Shown here: in pieces, positions 26,223-34,716 of the stretch
Layout: the number at the start of each line of letters is the position of its first letter
Position numbering within the stretch: position 1 is the first letter of the stretch
Assembly (NCBI GenBank): GCA_036675815.1
Contig: JAKFEE010000055.1
Coordinates: 124,001-188,000, forward strand
Direction: 5' to 3'
Length of the DNA: 64,000 nucleotides
Source of the DNA: JAKFEE01 sp036675815
GTDB taxonomy: Bacteria; Pseudomonadota; Alphaproteobacteria; Rhodospirillales; Magnetospirillaceae
Translations under genes and position numbers: made by a program
Notes under the pieces: model-generated
Database searches by the model: none
What the model was told of the DNA's origin: nothing
What the model saw: only the letters and a program-made list of their open reading frames with translations

Positions 26223-26852
26223 TCAAGTTTGGGGGTGCCGGGCGTTCTCGATCAGGCGCAGCACATCTTCATCGGTCACGGGTGGCAACAAGCGCGTGGC
26301 GCCGCCGACCAAGGCGGGGCGGGTCACGAGGCCCAAATCCCGGGCTTGTGCTCCGGTGATGCGCAGGCGACGCTCGATGTCGACGAAACGGTCGCGCAGG
26401 TCGGTGAACAGCCGCCTCATGTCGAGGCCGGCATCGCGAAGGGCCCAGACGATGCGGCGCTCGTCGAGATCGCCGGGGACGCGCATCAGCGCCGCGTGGG
26501 CGACGGCGTAGCCCCCCTGCCAATGAGCGGCGATGGCGGCACGGGAGGCCAGTTCGCCCAGGCTGCCGGGGCGAGGCCATTCCTTGCAAAGGATGCGGAT
26601 GTTGGAATCGCCGGCGGCCAATCGCTGCAACAAGGCATTGATGACCCGACCCTCGGTGCTTTGGTAATCGAAGAAATAGATGATCGGAAGCATGCCGGCG
26701 GCATTGCCGGTCACCAGGGGGCTGCGTTCGCCGGCGATCTCCTCATAGATCAGCCGCACGTCGGCGGCCAGAATGGCGGCGGCAGGGCGCGGCGGCAGCA
26801 TCGCCAGCATGGTGGCGGCGCCCAGGCGCAGGAAGTGGCGGCGATCGGTCAT
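26223..26852 (-). CDS. Tat-exported thioredoxin-fold (DsbA-like) protein lacking CXXC
   Basis: A 209-residue protein. The N-terminus MTDRRHFLRLGAATML has a twin-arginine motif (RRHFL) and a signal peptide ending PAAA near residue 26. The mature part follows the DsbA/DsbG layout: a LPIIYFFDYQSTEGRV strand-turn-helix, a helical insert with ASRAAIAAH, and the late RPALVGG strand with the cis-Pro position (TRPALVGG). Where DsbA-like proteins have FDYNCPYC, this reads FDYQSTEG, so both redox cysteines are missing. Oxidoreductase activity is therefore unlikely; a chaperone or scaffolding role is possible. No partner gene is adjacent. Confidence 0.72.
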   Translation of the reverse strand: MTDRRHFLRLGAATMLAMLPPRPAAAILAADVRLIYEEIAGERSPLVTGNAAGMLPIIYFFDYQSTEGRVINALLQRLAAGDSNIRILCKEWPRPGSLGELASRAAIAAHWQGGYAVAHAALMRVPGDLDERRIVWALRDAGLDMRRLFTDLRDRFVDIERRLRITGAQARDLGLVTRPALVGGATRLLPPVTDEDVLRLIENARHPQT

Positions 26853-26919
26853 GCGTAGCAGGTGGGCGGCGGTCGCCTGTCAACAATAGGGCAATCGAGT
26901 CCTCTTTCGATGGCCCTGG

Positions 26920-27552
26920 CTATACGGCAGGGGCGAGCAACCGGCGTTTGAGCTTCTTCAGTTCTGCCAGGAACCGTTCCGCGGCGACGTCGGCCGACCA
27001 CGGTTCCCAAGGGGTGCCGCCATACCACCGTTCCAGCGGGTCGGCATCGAGCGGCTTCAGTGGGATGCGCAGCACCTTGCGCACCTCGTCTGGTGTCCAG
27101 CCGGCGACATGGGTGGCCTCGCTTGCCGCGGCGATGCGATCGGCGCGTTTGTGGATCACCTTCTCTTCGCCCGTCCACCGCGGCAGGCCGTAGCGCTGAA
27201 ACACCGCATGTTCGAGGCGAGCCACCAGCGCGTGGAACTCGGGCCCGAGAAACGGCTTGATCACCGAAATCGGGTCGAAACCGAGCAGCCCCTCTTCGGC
27301 ATCGTGGCACAACTCGCGCAACTCGATCACGGGATCGAGTCCGGTCGGGGCCCAGGAGCGACGCAATGCCAGCACCGTCAGCGAGTGTTGCGCCACCGAC
27401 AAGGGGCGTGGCCAGGCCGAGTGGCCACCCCAGCGATACGTGCGAGCGAGCCCCAGCGCCAGGTCCTCGTCCTCCCAATCGAAAGGGGTGGGGTCGAGCA
27501 AGTCCAGCCGTTTGCGCGACGGCAGCCGCACCCAGGCTCGCGGCTGTTTCAT
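26920..27552 (-). CDS. HD-domain phosphohydrolase (YfbR-like)
   Basis: A 210-residue HD protein. Metal ligands are seen in SVAQHSLTVL (His) and ELCHDAEEGLLG (His-Asp), with a later KRADRIAAASEA Asp, as in YfbR/5'-nucleotidase-type HD hydrolases. The Arg-Trp-Gly-Gly stretch before the first His is also usual in that group. The ATG at 27552 overlaps the stop of the DUF502 gene (ATGA), so the two are coupled. Substrate is uncertain: a dNMP in YfbR, but other nucleotides are possible. Confidence 0.82.
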   Translation of the reverse strand: MKQPRAWVRLPSRKRLDLLDPTPFDWEDEDLALGLARTYRWGGHSAWPRPLSVAQHSLTVLALRRSWAPTGLDPVIELRELCHDAEEGLLGFDPISVIKPFLGPEFHALVARLEHAVFQRYGLPRWTGEEKVIHKRADRIAAASEATHVAGWTPDEVRKVLRIPLKPLDADPLERWYGGTPWEPWSADVAAERFLAELKKLKRRLLAPAV

Positions 27553-28274
27553 TCGGCGGCGGGTTCCCGGCTTCTGGCAGGGGTGATTTGCTCGACCTCG
27601 GGCTGCGGCGGCGCCCATTCCGGCGTGATGATGCCCAGCGAGACGACCATCTTGAACGCCTCCTCGACGGTCATGTCGAGGCGGCGCGTCTCGGCACGCG
27701 GCACGAACAGCAGGAAGCCCGATGTCGGATTGGGGGTGGTCGGCACGAACACGTTGAGCATCTCGTCATCGGCGAGGCTGGGGATTTCGCCGGCGGTCGG
27801 GCCGGAGACGAAGGCAATGCTCCAGATGCCGCGGCGAGGGTATTCGATGAGCACGACCTCGCGGAACGAATTGGACTTCTTCGCCAGCACCGTCTCGAAG
27901 ATCTGCTTGGTCGCCGAATAGATGCTGCGGATCACCGGCATCTGCGACAGCACCTGATCGCTGATCCGGATGATGGTGCGTCCGGCCCACCCGGCCGTCA
28001 AAGCGCCGATCAGGGTCAGCAAGACGACGATGATCAGCAGGCCGACGCCCGGCACGCTCCACTGCTGCGGGTTGTAGGGGGCGGGGATCAGCGGCGTCAC
28101 CTTCTGGTCGACGAAGCTGATGAAGATCCACGCCAGATAGAAGGTGATGGAAATGGGCGCGGTGATCAGAATGCCGGCAAAGAAGTAGGCCCGCAGGCGC
28201 GCCGTCAGCCCCAGATGTACCGGACTGTCGGGGCGGTTGTCGGCGGCGGGCGGGACATTGCGCTGCTCGGTCAT
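27549..28274 (-). CDS. DUF502 family membrane protein
   Basis: A 241-residue protein with two hydrophobic segments (about 30-52 and 78-100), an intervening ITFYLAWIFISFVDQKVTPL stretch, and the family's IPGVGLL-like, SQMPVIRSIYSATKQIFETV and GEIPSLADDEMLNVFVPTTPNPTSGFLLFV segments. These identify DUF502 (found in bacteria and plants, the latter called COV/LCV). The molecular function is unknown. It is the first gene of a two-gene operon with the HD hydrolase. The start is an ATG at 28274. Confidence 0.9.
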   Translation of the reverse strand: MTEQRNVPPAADNRPDSPVHLGLTARLRAYFFAGILITAPISITFYLAWIFISFVDQKVTPLIPAPYNPQQWSVPGVGLLIIVVLLTLIGALTAGWAGRTIIRISDQVLSQMPVIRSIYSATKQIFETVLAKKSNSFREVVLIEYPRRGIWSIAFVSGPTAGEIPSLADDEMLNVFVPTTPNPTSGFLLFVPRAETRRLDMTVEEAFKMVVSLGIITPEWAPPQPEVEQITPARSREPAAE

Positions 28275-28541
28275 TGCTACTCGTCAATTAGGCCTTCCGG
28301 CCCACGAAAATACTCAAATGCCCATGCCCACCACGCACGCGGAGCAACCGGTCGCATCGGCAGTCGCGCCGATGAGTTTGCACCAACTCCTCCCCCGTCA
28401 CCGTAACGCGGCCGGGGTAGGGTGGCGGCCCATAATCGGGGGGCAATCCTCCGCCGGTGCGTGCGGTGGGCCTTTCGGGCGATGATCCCTCGCGATCCGG
28501 CACGTGCGCACCAGATTCACAGTCTCTCATCCTGGAGCGTC

Positions 28542-29591
28542 ATGTCAACGGACCCTCATCTACTTGGCATAGCCACTGCGGTGCCCTCATACGTAATTCG
28601 GCGCGACGAGGTGATGGCCGCGGCGACTGGCCTGTTTGCGGCGCGGCGCCACGACATGCCGCGCCTGGCGCCGATTTACGCCAATTCGGGAATCGAGATC
28701 CGCTACTCCTGCGTGCCGCTCGAGTGGTACCTGCGTCCGCATGGCTGGGGCGAGCGCAACCGGCTGTACCTCGAGCACGCGCTGCCCCTGGCCGAATCCG
28801 CGATCTGCCAGTGCGTCGAGCGGGCCGGCATTGGCGTCGATGACATCGACGTGCTGGTGACCGTTTCGACCACCGGCATCGCCACGCCCAGCCTTGACGC
28901 CCGGCTGGGCGACCGGCTGGGGCTGCGTGCCGGCGTCGAGCGCCTGCCGATCTTCGGCCTCGGCTGCGCCGGGGGGGTGCTGGGCCTGACCCGTGCGGCG
29001 ACGCTGGCGCGCGGGCGGCCGGCGAGCAAGGTGATGCTGGCGGTGGTCGAGTTGTGCGGCCTGACCTTCCGCCCCGACGACGACTCGAACGGCAATATCG
29101 TTGCCACCGCGCTGTTCGGCGACGGTGCCGCCGCAGTGCTGCTGTCGACCGACGGCGACGGGCCGCGGCTGGGGCCGGGGGGTGAGCACCGCTGGCCCGA
29201 TTCGCTCGACGTCATGGGATGGCGCATCGAGGACGACGGCTTCGGAGTCTTGTTTTCGCGCGACATTCCGGCGCTGGTGCGGACGCGGCTGCGCCCTGTG
29301 CTCGATGCGTTCCTCGCCCGCCATGGCTTGACCCTGGCCGACATCACGGAGACACGCAACCACCCCGGCGGCGCCAAGGTGGTGGCTGCCCTCGAGGAGG
29401 CGCTGTCCCTGCCGGCAGGTGCCTTGGCGCTGGAGCGCACGGTGTTGCGCGAATTCGGCAACATGTCTGCGGCGACCGTGCTTTTCGTGCTCGAGCGCGC
29501 CCTGGCGACGGCTCCTCCACGCGGACGTTGGCTGATGACCGGCCTCGGTCCCGGCTTCACCGCCGGCTTTCAGCTCCTGGAGCCGAATTGA
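28542..29591 (+). CDS. Type III polyketide synthase
   Basis: A 349-residue homodimeric chalcone-synthase-like enzyme that extends an acyl-CoA starter with malonyl-CoA to make alkylpyrones or alkylresorcinols. The catalytic triad is visible: C142 in GLGCAGGVLG, H274 in NHPGGAKV and N307 in EFGNMSAATV. The starter is probably a long fatty acyl-CoA by analogy with BpsA, but this is not readable from sequence. GGAG at 28534 supports the ATG at 28542. Its TGA overlaps the TTG start of the next gene, an ICMT-type methyltransferase. Confidence 0.9.
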   Translation: MSTDPHLLGIATAVPSYVIRRDEVMAAATGLFAARRHDMPRLAPIYANSGIEIRYSCVPLEWYLRPHGWGERNRLYLEHALPLAESAICQCVERAGIGVDDIDVLVTVSTTGIATPSLDARLGDRLGLRAGVERLPIFGLGCAGGVLGLTRAATLARGRPASKVMLAVVELCGLTFRPDDDSNGNIVATALFGDGAAAVLLSTDGDGPRLGPGGEHRWPDSLDVMGWRIEDDGFGVLFSRDIPALVRTRLRPVLDAFLARHGLTLADITETRNHPGGAKVVAALEEALSLPAGALALERTVLREFGNMSAATVLFVLERALATAPPRGRWLMTGLGPGFTAGFQLLEPN

Positions 29592-30121
29592 GCATCCTGG
29601 CGATCATGTTGGGCTTGGTGGCCGCGCAACGGCTGATCGAGTTGGCCCTATCGCGGCGAAACTGGGCGCGCCTGGAGGCGCGGGGCGCGTGCCAGGTGGC
29701 GCCCGGCCATCACGGGTTGTTCGTGCTGCTGCACGCCTCGTGGCTGATCACGCTGGCTCTGGCGGTGCCCGCCCAGCGCCCGCCGTTCCCCGGATTGTTG
29801 ACGGTGTTTGTCATCCTGCAGATCGCGCGCGGCTGGGTCATCCTCAGCCTAGGGCAATACTGGACCACGACCCTGGTGTTCATCGCCGAACCGCTGGTGG
29901 CCGGCGGTCCGTATCGCCTGTTGCGCCACCCTAACTACGTGATCGTCACCGCCGAAATTGCGGTGCTGCCGATGGCGTTCGGTGCCTGGGAGGTGGCGCT
30001 GGTGTTCACCGTGCTGAACGCCGTCTTGCTGACGCTGAGGGTACGCGAGGAAGAACGCTTGCTGGCGAGGCGGGCACTGATCTTGGCATCGGCCGGTGAT
30101 AGACTGGGCGCAATACGCTAA
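29588..30121 (+). CDS. ICMT-family methyltransferase paired with the type III PKS
   Basis: A 177-residue membrane protein of the isoprenylcysteine carboxyl methyltransferase/PEMT fold. It has four hydrophobic segments, and the SAM-binding C-terminal part contains PYRLLRHPNYVIVTAEI and a final REEERLLARR. The start is taken as TTG 29588, which overlaps the PKS stop and gives the usual family N-terminus; an ATG at 29606 is possible. In Bacillus subtilis the analogous BpsB methylates the alkylpyrone made by BpsA, so this enzyme probably O-methylates the PKS product. Confidence 0.85.
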   Translation: MSILAIMLGLVAAQRLIELALSRRNWARLEARGACQVAPGHHGLFVLLHASWLITLALAVPAQRPPFPGLLTVFVILQIARGWVILSLGQYWTTTLVFIAEPLVAGGPYRLLRHPNYVIVTAEIAVLPMAFGAWEVALVFTVLNAVLLTLRVREEERLLARRALILASAGDRLGAIR

Positions 30122-30141
30122 TCGCCTGAGGTTCAAGAAAC

Positions 30142-30573
30142 ATGTCGCGGGAGTATCCGTCGTGGCCGATCGTCGGCGTCGGCGCTGTCATTTGGCGCGG
30201 CGACCGCGTGCTGCTGGCACGGCGGGGGCGGCCACCGCGTCAAGGCTCATGGACGCTGCCGGGCGGTGGACAGCACGTGGGCGAAACGGTCGCCGAGACG
30301 GCACGCCGCGAGATCCGAGAAGAGACGGGGCTGGAGATCAGCGTCCGCGATGTCGTCGCCGTCATCGATCTCATCGAGCGTGATGCCCGGGGCGAGGTGC
30401 ACTACCACTACACGATCATCGACGTTCTCGCCGAATGGCAGAGCGGTGAGGCCGTGGCCGGCGATGACGTCGATGCCGTCGCCTGGGTTCACCCCGATGA
30501 TCTTGAACGGTACGAACTGAGTGGCGATGCTCTCCGGGTGATCCGGCTGGCCGCGACGAAACGCTGGGTTTGA
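30142..30573 (+). CDS. Nudix hydrolase
   Basis: A 143-residue Nudix enzyme hydrolysing a nucleoside diphosphate linked to another moiety. The Nudix box GX5EX7REUXEEXGU is complete (GGGQHVGETVAETARREIREETGLE, about residues 37-61, read here as its parts GETVAETA and REIREETG). The early VGVGAVIWRGDRVLLARRG is typical of ADP-ribose or NTP Nudix proteins. The substrate is unresolved. It follows the methyltransferase by 20 bases and could be on the same transcript. Confidence 0.9.
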   Translation: MSREYPSWPIVGVGAVIWRGDRVLLARRGRPPRQGSWTLPGGGQHVGETVAETARREIREETGLEISVRDVVAVIDLIERDARGEVHYHYTIIDVLAEWQSGEAVAGDDVDAVAWVHPDDLERYELSGDALRVIRLAATKRWV

Positions 30574-30594
30574 GTACCCCTTAAAAGGGCCGTG

Positions 30595-30626
30595 CGGCGG
30601 GAACAGCGGTCTTTCGCCGCCGTTTT
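30595..30626 (+). promoter_or_regulatory. EcfG-like promoter or terminator before the acidic protein gene
   Basis: GGAAC (30600-30604) and CGTT (30621-30624) are 16 bases apart, matching the EcfG consensus, and lie 33 bases before the ATG at 30657. The same stretch can also fold as CGGCGG/CCGCCG followed by TTTTC, which would terminate the Nudix gene. The two readings are not exclusive. Confidence 0.45.
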
Positions 30627-30656
30627 CATCATGAACGCCAGTCATGGAGGTCCGTC

Positions 30657-30959
30657 ATGGATTATCCCTCCGCCGGCACCTTCGGCCTGCTCCCGGGCCG
30701 CCGAACCGCCATCGCCGTATCCCCCGACCTGATCGCCGAATTGGTGGCCCTGTTCGGCCCCCTGGGCTCGGATGGAGACGGGGACGAGGACAGCGACGGC
30801 GCGTTCGAGGTGGTGTTCGAGCCCTGGGACGACGCCTTGGGCGTCTACATCGTCGGTGACGTGCTCGACGACGACGAGAGCTTCTGGGAAGACGGCGACG
30901 ACATCGAGGACGAGGACCTGATCGAGGACGAGGACCTGGACGGCGAAGATCCCAAATGA
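30657..30959 (+). CDS. Strongly acidic hypothetical protein
   Basis: A 100-residue protein. The first 35 residues form an ordinary amphipathic part (ISPDL-like AVSPDLIAELVALFGPLG). The rest is dominated by Asp and Glu, with the last 30 residues almost all acidic (DDDESFWEDGDDIEDEDL). TGGAGG precedes the ATG. No cysteines, membrane segment or known domain. Very acidic small proteins can act as DNA mimics, chaperone-like shields or metal buffers; none can be chosen here. It may be stress-induced if the upstream EcfG-like motif is used. Confidence 0.75.
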   Translation: MDYPSAGTFGLLPGRRTAIAVSPDLIAELVALFGPLGSDGDGDEDSDGAFEVVFEPWDDALGVYIVGDVLDDDESFWEDGDDIEDEDLIEDEDLDGEDPK

Positions 30960-30969
30960 ATGCAGTGGG

Positions 30970-32112
30970 TTAGTCCAGAGTCTGTCGATAGCGCCTGAGT
31001 GCCACCGCCATCGCCGCCGCCAGGAACACGAGCATGGGCCAGACGTCTGGCCAGATCTCGGCCCAGCCGTTGCCCTTGAGCAGGATGCCGCGAACGATCC
31101 GCAGGAAATGGGTTAGCGGAAAGACCTCACCCAGAATCTGCGCCCAATCGGGCATGCCCCGAAAAGGAAACATGAATCCGGACAGCATCAGCGACGGCAG
31201 GAAGAAGAAGAAGCTCATCTGCATGGCCTGCATCTGATTGCGGGCCAGCGCCGAGAAGGTGAAGCCGACGGCCAGATTGGCAAAGATGTAGGCCAGCAGC
31301 GCCACCGAGAGCAGCCACAGGTCGCCGACGATCGGCACGCCGAACATGAAGCGCGCCGCCACCACGATCAACGCCACCTGCACGTAGCCGACCAGGATGT
31401 AGGGCAGGATCTTGCCCAGCATGACTTCGCCCGGGCGCACCGGCATGGCCAGCAGGTTCTCCATGGTGCCGCGCTCGCGCTCGCGGGTGAGGGCCAGTGC
31501 CGTCATCGTCACCATGGTCATGTTGAGGATGACGCCCATCAGGCCGGGTACGATGTTGTACTGGGTGATGCCTTCGGGGTTGTAGCGGCGGTGGATGCGC
31601 AGGTCGATCGGCCCCGGCTCGGCGCGCAGGTCGGCCAGGGGGCCGGTGAGGTCATGATCGAAGGCCGAGGTCTGCAGGGTCGCCAGTGCCCCGATGGCGT
31701 TCGAGGCCGCGGCGGGATCGGTGGCATCGGCCTCGACCAGGAGACTCGGGTGTTCGCCGCGCACCAGATCGCGCGAGAAATCGGGCGGGATGCTGACGAC
31801 GAACTGGACGTCGCCTCGGGCGAGAAGCTCCGCTGCTTCGCTTTCCGTGCGGGGCCAGGCGACCACCGTGAAATAGCCGGAATTCTGCAAGGCGGCGACG
31901 AAGCTGCGGGCGAAGGGGCCGCGGTCATGATCGGCGATGGCGGTGGGCAGGCCTTTGGGGTCCATGTTGATGGCGTAGCCAAACAGCACCAGTTGCATGA
32001 TCGGGATGCCGAGCATCATGGCGAAGGTCAGGCGATCGCGCCGCATCTGCACGAACTCCTTGGTGACCATCGCCATGAGCCGGGTTGGTGAAAAGCGGTC
32101 GCGCAGGCTCAT
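30970..32112 (-). CDS. ABC-2 type transporter permease
   Basis: A 380-residue inner-membrane permease of the YbhS/YhhJ group. It has TM1 at about 22-42 and a large extracytoplasmic domain to about residue 175. Five to six further helices follow, including TMTALALTRERERGTMENLLAMPVRPGEVMLGKILPYI (the conserved coupling segment) and a FFFLPSLMLSGFMFPFRGMP helix. The ATG at 32112 overlaps the ATPase stop (ATGA); a longer frame upstream is antisense-like and ignored. It forms an exporter with the two upstream genes. Confidence 0.9.
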   Translation of the reverse strand: MSLRDRFSPTRLMAMVTKEFVQMRRDRLTFAMMLGIPIMQLVLFGYAINMDPKGLPTAIADHDRGPFARSFVAALQNSGYFTVVAWPRTESEAAELLARGDVQFVVSIPPDFSRDLVRGEHPSLLVEADATDPAAASNAIGALATLQTSAFDHDLTGPLADLRAEPGPIDLRIHRRYNPEGITQYNIVPGLMGVILNMTMVTMTALALTRERERGTMENLLAMPVRPGEVMLGKILPYILVGYVQVALIVVAARFMFGVPIVGDLWLLSVALLAYIFANLAVGFTFSALARNQMQAMQMSFFFFLPSLMLSGFMFPFRGMPDWAQILGEVFPLTHFLRIVRGILLKGNGWAEIWPDVWPMLVFLAAAMAVALRRYRQTLD

Positions 32113-33041
32113 GTCGACCGCTCTTCGCCCTGGCTCATCAGGTGGATGAACACGTCCTCCAGGCTCGGCTGGGCCGGAACCCAGTGCAGCTCCGGGCGGT
32201 TGCGCCACGGCGCGATCGCCGCCTCGAGGCGGTGCCGATCGGGGCCGATGACGTGCAGGGCGCTGCCGAACGCGGCCACCATGGCCACGCCCGGCCGGCT
32301 CTGCAGCTCGGCCGCCAGTCGCCCGATGCCGCGGCCGGAGACCTCCCAGGTGGTGAGGCCGGCACCGGCGATCACCTCGTCGACGGTACCGCGGGCGATG
32401 ACGTGACCGGCGGAGATGTAGCAGACGCGGTGGCAGCGTTCGGCCTCGTCCATGTAATGCGTGCTGACCAGCACGGTCAGGCCTTCCTCGGCCAGGTGAT
32501 GGAGATGATCCCAGAAATCGCGCCGGGCCTTCGGATCGACACCGGCCGTCGGCTCGTCGAGAAGCAAGAGTTTCGGCTCATGCAGGAGACAGGCGGCCAG
32601 CGCCAGCCGTTGTTTCCACCCGCCGGACAGTTCGCCGGCCAGCTGTCGGCGGCGCTCCGTCAGCCCCAGCTCGTCCAAGGCCTGTGCCACCCGCCGCTTG
32701 CGGTCGCTGACCTCATAGACGCGGGCGACAAAGGCAAGGTTCTCCTCGATCGACAGGTCCTCGTAGAAGCTGAAACGCTGGGTCATGTAGCCGACCTGGC
32801 GCTTGATCTGCCGGGCCTGCGACCGGATGTCGAAGCCAAGGCAGGTGCCTTCGCCGGCATCGGGGGTCAGCAGGCCGCACAGCATGCGGATGGTGGTGGT
32901 CTTGCCGCTGCCGTTGGGGCCGAGGAAGCCGTAGATCTCGCCGCGCGCCACCTGGATCGAGAAGTCCCGAACCACCGCACGGCCGGAAAAGCGCTTCTCC
33001 AGCCCGCTTACGTCGATGACCAGGGGGGCTGCGTCGGTCAT
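32109..33041 (-). CDS. ABC transporter ATP-binding protein
   Basis: A 310-residue ATPase powering the ABC-2 permease. Walker A GPNGSGKTTTIRML is near residue 40, signature LSGGWKQRLALAAC near 140 and Walker B LLLLDEPTAGVD near 160, followed by the H-loop in STHYMDEAERC. A C-terminal extension of about 80 residues resembles the YbhF/DrrA-type regulatory tail. The gene overlaps both neighbours by 4 bases, so the three proteins are made in step. Confidence 0.93.
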   Translation of the reverse strand: MTDAAPLVIDVSGLEKRFSGRAVVRDFSIQVARGEIYGFLGPNGSGKTTTIRMLCGLLTPDAGEGTCLGFDIRSQARQIKRQVGYMTQRFSFYEDLSIEENLAFVARVYEVSDRKRRVAQALDELGLTERRRQLAGELSGGWKQRLALAACLLHEPKLLLLDEPTAGVDPKARRDFWDHLHHLAEEGLTVLVSTHYMDEAERCHRVCYISAGHVIARGTVDEVIAGAGLTTWEVSGRGIGRLAAELQSRPGVAMVAAFGSALHVIGPDRHRLEAAIAPWRNRPELHWVPAQPSLEDVFIHLMSQGEERST

Positions 33042-33985
33042 GGCGGCGATACCGTCACGTCCACCGGCTGCCCCGGATGCAGCGTCAGCGCATCGCCCGC
33101 GGGGCGGGCCTCGACGCGGAACACCAGCTTGTCGCGGCTGTCGACGCTGTAGATCACCGGCGGCGTGTATTCGGCCTGCGAGGCGATGTGGCTGACGCGC
33201 GCGGTGAGGCCGGGCGGGCAGGCGTCGCAGGCGAAGGCGACGGCGTCACCGATCTGCAGGGCGCCGAGTTGAGGTTCGGGCAGGAAGAACACCAGCTTGA
33301 CCCCCTCTTCCGGCAGCAGCGACACCACCGGCGATCCGGCCGGCACGAATTCGCCGGGATCGTAAAAGGTCTCCTCGACGAGGCCAGCCACGGGCGCTAC
33401 CCGACTCAGATCGTCCAGGCGCGTCCGTGCCTCGGCGAGCAGGGCGCGGCGCTGCTCCACCGTCGCCGCCGCGGCGGCGATCTGATCGGTGCGGGCGCCC
33501 AATAGTGCCGTCTCGTACTCGGCGGCCAATTCCGCCACCCGCGCCCGATCGCGTGCCACCGTGGCCTCGGCCTGCTCCAGCCGTTGCTCGGAGGCGACCT
33601 GGGTGCGGGCCAGGATTCGCTGGCGGGCCAGCTCTGCGATGGACAGGCGCAGATTGGCCTCGGCCTGGTCCTTCTGCGCGGCAATCACCGCCAGTTCCTC
33701 CGGCCGCTTGCCCTTGCGCAGATCGGCCAATTGTGCCTCGGCCTCGGCGAGGTCGGCGGCGGCGTCGTCGCGGGCGGCGGCGGCGATCGCCTGATCGAGG
33801 GCGAACAAGGGTGTTCCGGCGGCCACGCGTTGGCCCTCGCGCACGGTCAATTCGGCCAGGAGGCCGGCGCTGGGGGGCGCGATGCGCACATAGTCGCCTT
33901 CGACGTAGCCCTGCAGCCGCAAGCCCTCGGGCTCGCCCCCCAGACCGAACAGGGCAAGCAGCCCGGCGAGGATGTTAGCGATCAT
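33038..33985 (-). CDS. HlyD-family membrane fusion protein of the ABC exporter
   Basis: Periplasmic adaptor of 315 residues with an N-terminal signal anchor (about 1-17, MIANILAGLLALFGLGG). The first lipoyl half follows (LQGYVEGDYVRIAPPSAGLLAEL), then a long Ala/Glu/Arg-rich coiled-coil at about 70-205 and the second lipoyl half (APVAGLVEETFYDPGEFVPAG), and a beta-barrel. It matches YbhG-type adaptors. The start at 33985 is used because the frame upstream is not protein-like. HlyD-ATPase-permease is a complete tripartite exporter core apart from the outer-membrane channel. Confidence 0.9.
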   Translation of the reverse strand: MIANILAGLLALFGLGGEPEGLRLQGYVEGDYVRIAPPSAGLLAELTVREGQRVAAGTPLFALDQAIAAAARDDAAADLAEAEAQLADLRKGKRPEELAVIAAQKDQAEANLRLSIAELARQRILARTQVASEQRLEQAEATVARDRARVAELAAEYETALLGARTDQIAAAAATVEQRRALLAEARTRLDDLSRVAPVAGLVEETFYDPGEFVPAGSPVVSLLPEEGVKLVFFLPEPQLGALQIGDAVAFACDACPPGLTARVSHIASQAEYTPPVIYSVDSRDKLVFRVEARPAGDALTLHPGQPVDVTVSPP

Positions 33986-34134
33986 GACTGCCGATCTTGA
34001 GGCACATGACTTGTCGTGACCCGTTGCTTCGCGAGGTACGGCGATGATGACATGCCGCTTGGGCATGGCAAGGGCGCGCGTCGTCAGGAAGCGGCGCAGG
34101 TTTATCTTGCCGTCACATTTCGGATATTGTTTCC

Positions 34135-34716
34135 ATGCGGCTGGTGCTTGAACCGCGAGCCAGACTTTTCAATGGGATGTGGGGCATCATGGAGAACAAC
34201 TGCGGCAAATGCATCTCGGCCGGCACGGTCAAGTGCCCCGACGCCGATACGGCGGCCAGGATCATCGCCGAGTCCATGTTTGGCGAGATCAGTTTCGAAA
34301 ACATGCTGATGAGAAAGGTGGCGGCCGCCCATCTTCTTGCGAAAGTGCCCGAGGTCATCCTGATCAACGCCGCCGTCAGCTCGATGATCGTCAGGCATGT
34401 ACCGGAGCAGAAGTGCCTCGCGCTCAATCTGCTCGCCCACCTGCTGCTCATCGCGGGAAGTCATGACCAGGCGATCAAGAACCTGCAGAGACAGGCCAAT
34501 GACACCCTTGGCTACGATCCGGAGAACGCCTTTCTCGCCACCCGGCTGTTCGACGTGATGTTTTTCCCCGTGTTGCTCTCGCTCGACGATCGCGAGTCCC
34601 AACGCGCGTTCATCTGGGAGTTCGGGCGCCAGGGTGTCGCCGCCTTGAAAGCCATGCGCCTGGAATATGCCGGTATTCGCGGGAGCCTTCCTGCACAGGC
34701 AAGCCGCGGCGCCTAA
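34135..34716 (+). CDS. Hypothetical helical protein with a Cys cluster
   Basis: A 193-residue protein of unknown family, apparently all-helical. Cysteines sit at CGKC and TVKC near residues 23-34, with one more (QKCLALNLLAHLLLI) near 91. A His-rich, hydrophobic middle (VAAAHLLAKVPEVILINAAVSSMIV) follows. There is no signal peptide. The Cys trio could bind a metal. The start is uncertain: ATG 34135 has no Shine-Dalgarno, and 34177 or 34189 are alternatives. It is divergent from the HlyD exporter genes and convergent with recG, overlapping its stop by 3 bases. Confidence 0.65.
   Translation: MRLVLEPRARLFNGMWGIMENNCGKCISAGTVKCPDADTAARIIAESMFGEISFENMLMRKVAAAHLLAKVPEVILINAAVSSMIVRHVPEQKCLALNLLAHLLLIAGSHDQAIKNLQRQANDTLGYDPENAFLATRLFDVMFFPVLLSLDDRESQRAFIWEFGRQGVAALKAMRLEYAGIRGSLPAQASRGA

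Noticed and set aside
28288..28530. Minus-strand frame of 80 codons between DUF502 and the PKS
   Set aside because: Pro/Arg-rich translation without a good ribosome site, across what should be the PKS promoter.
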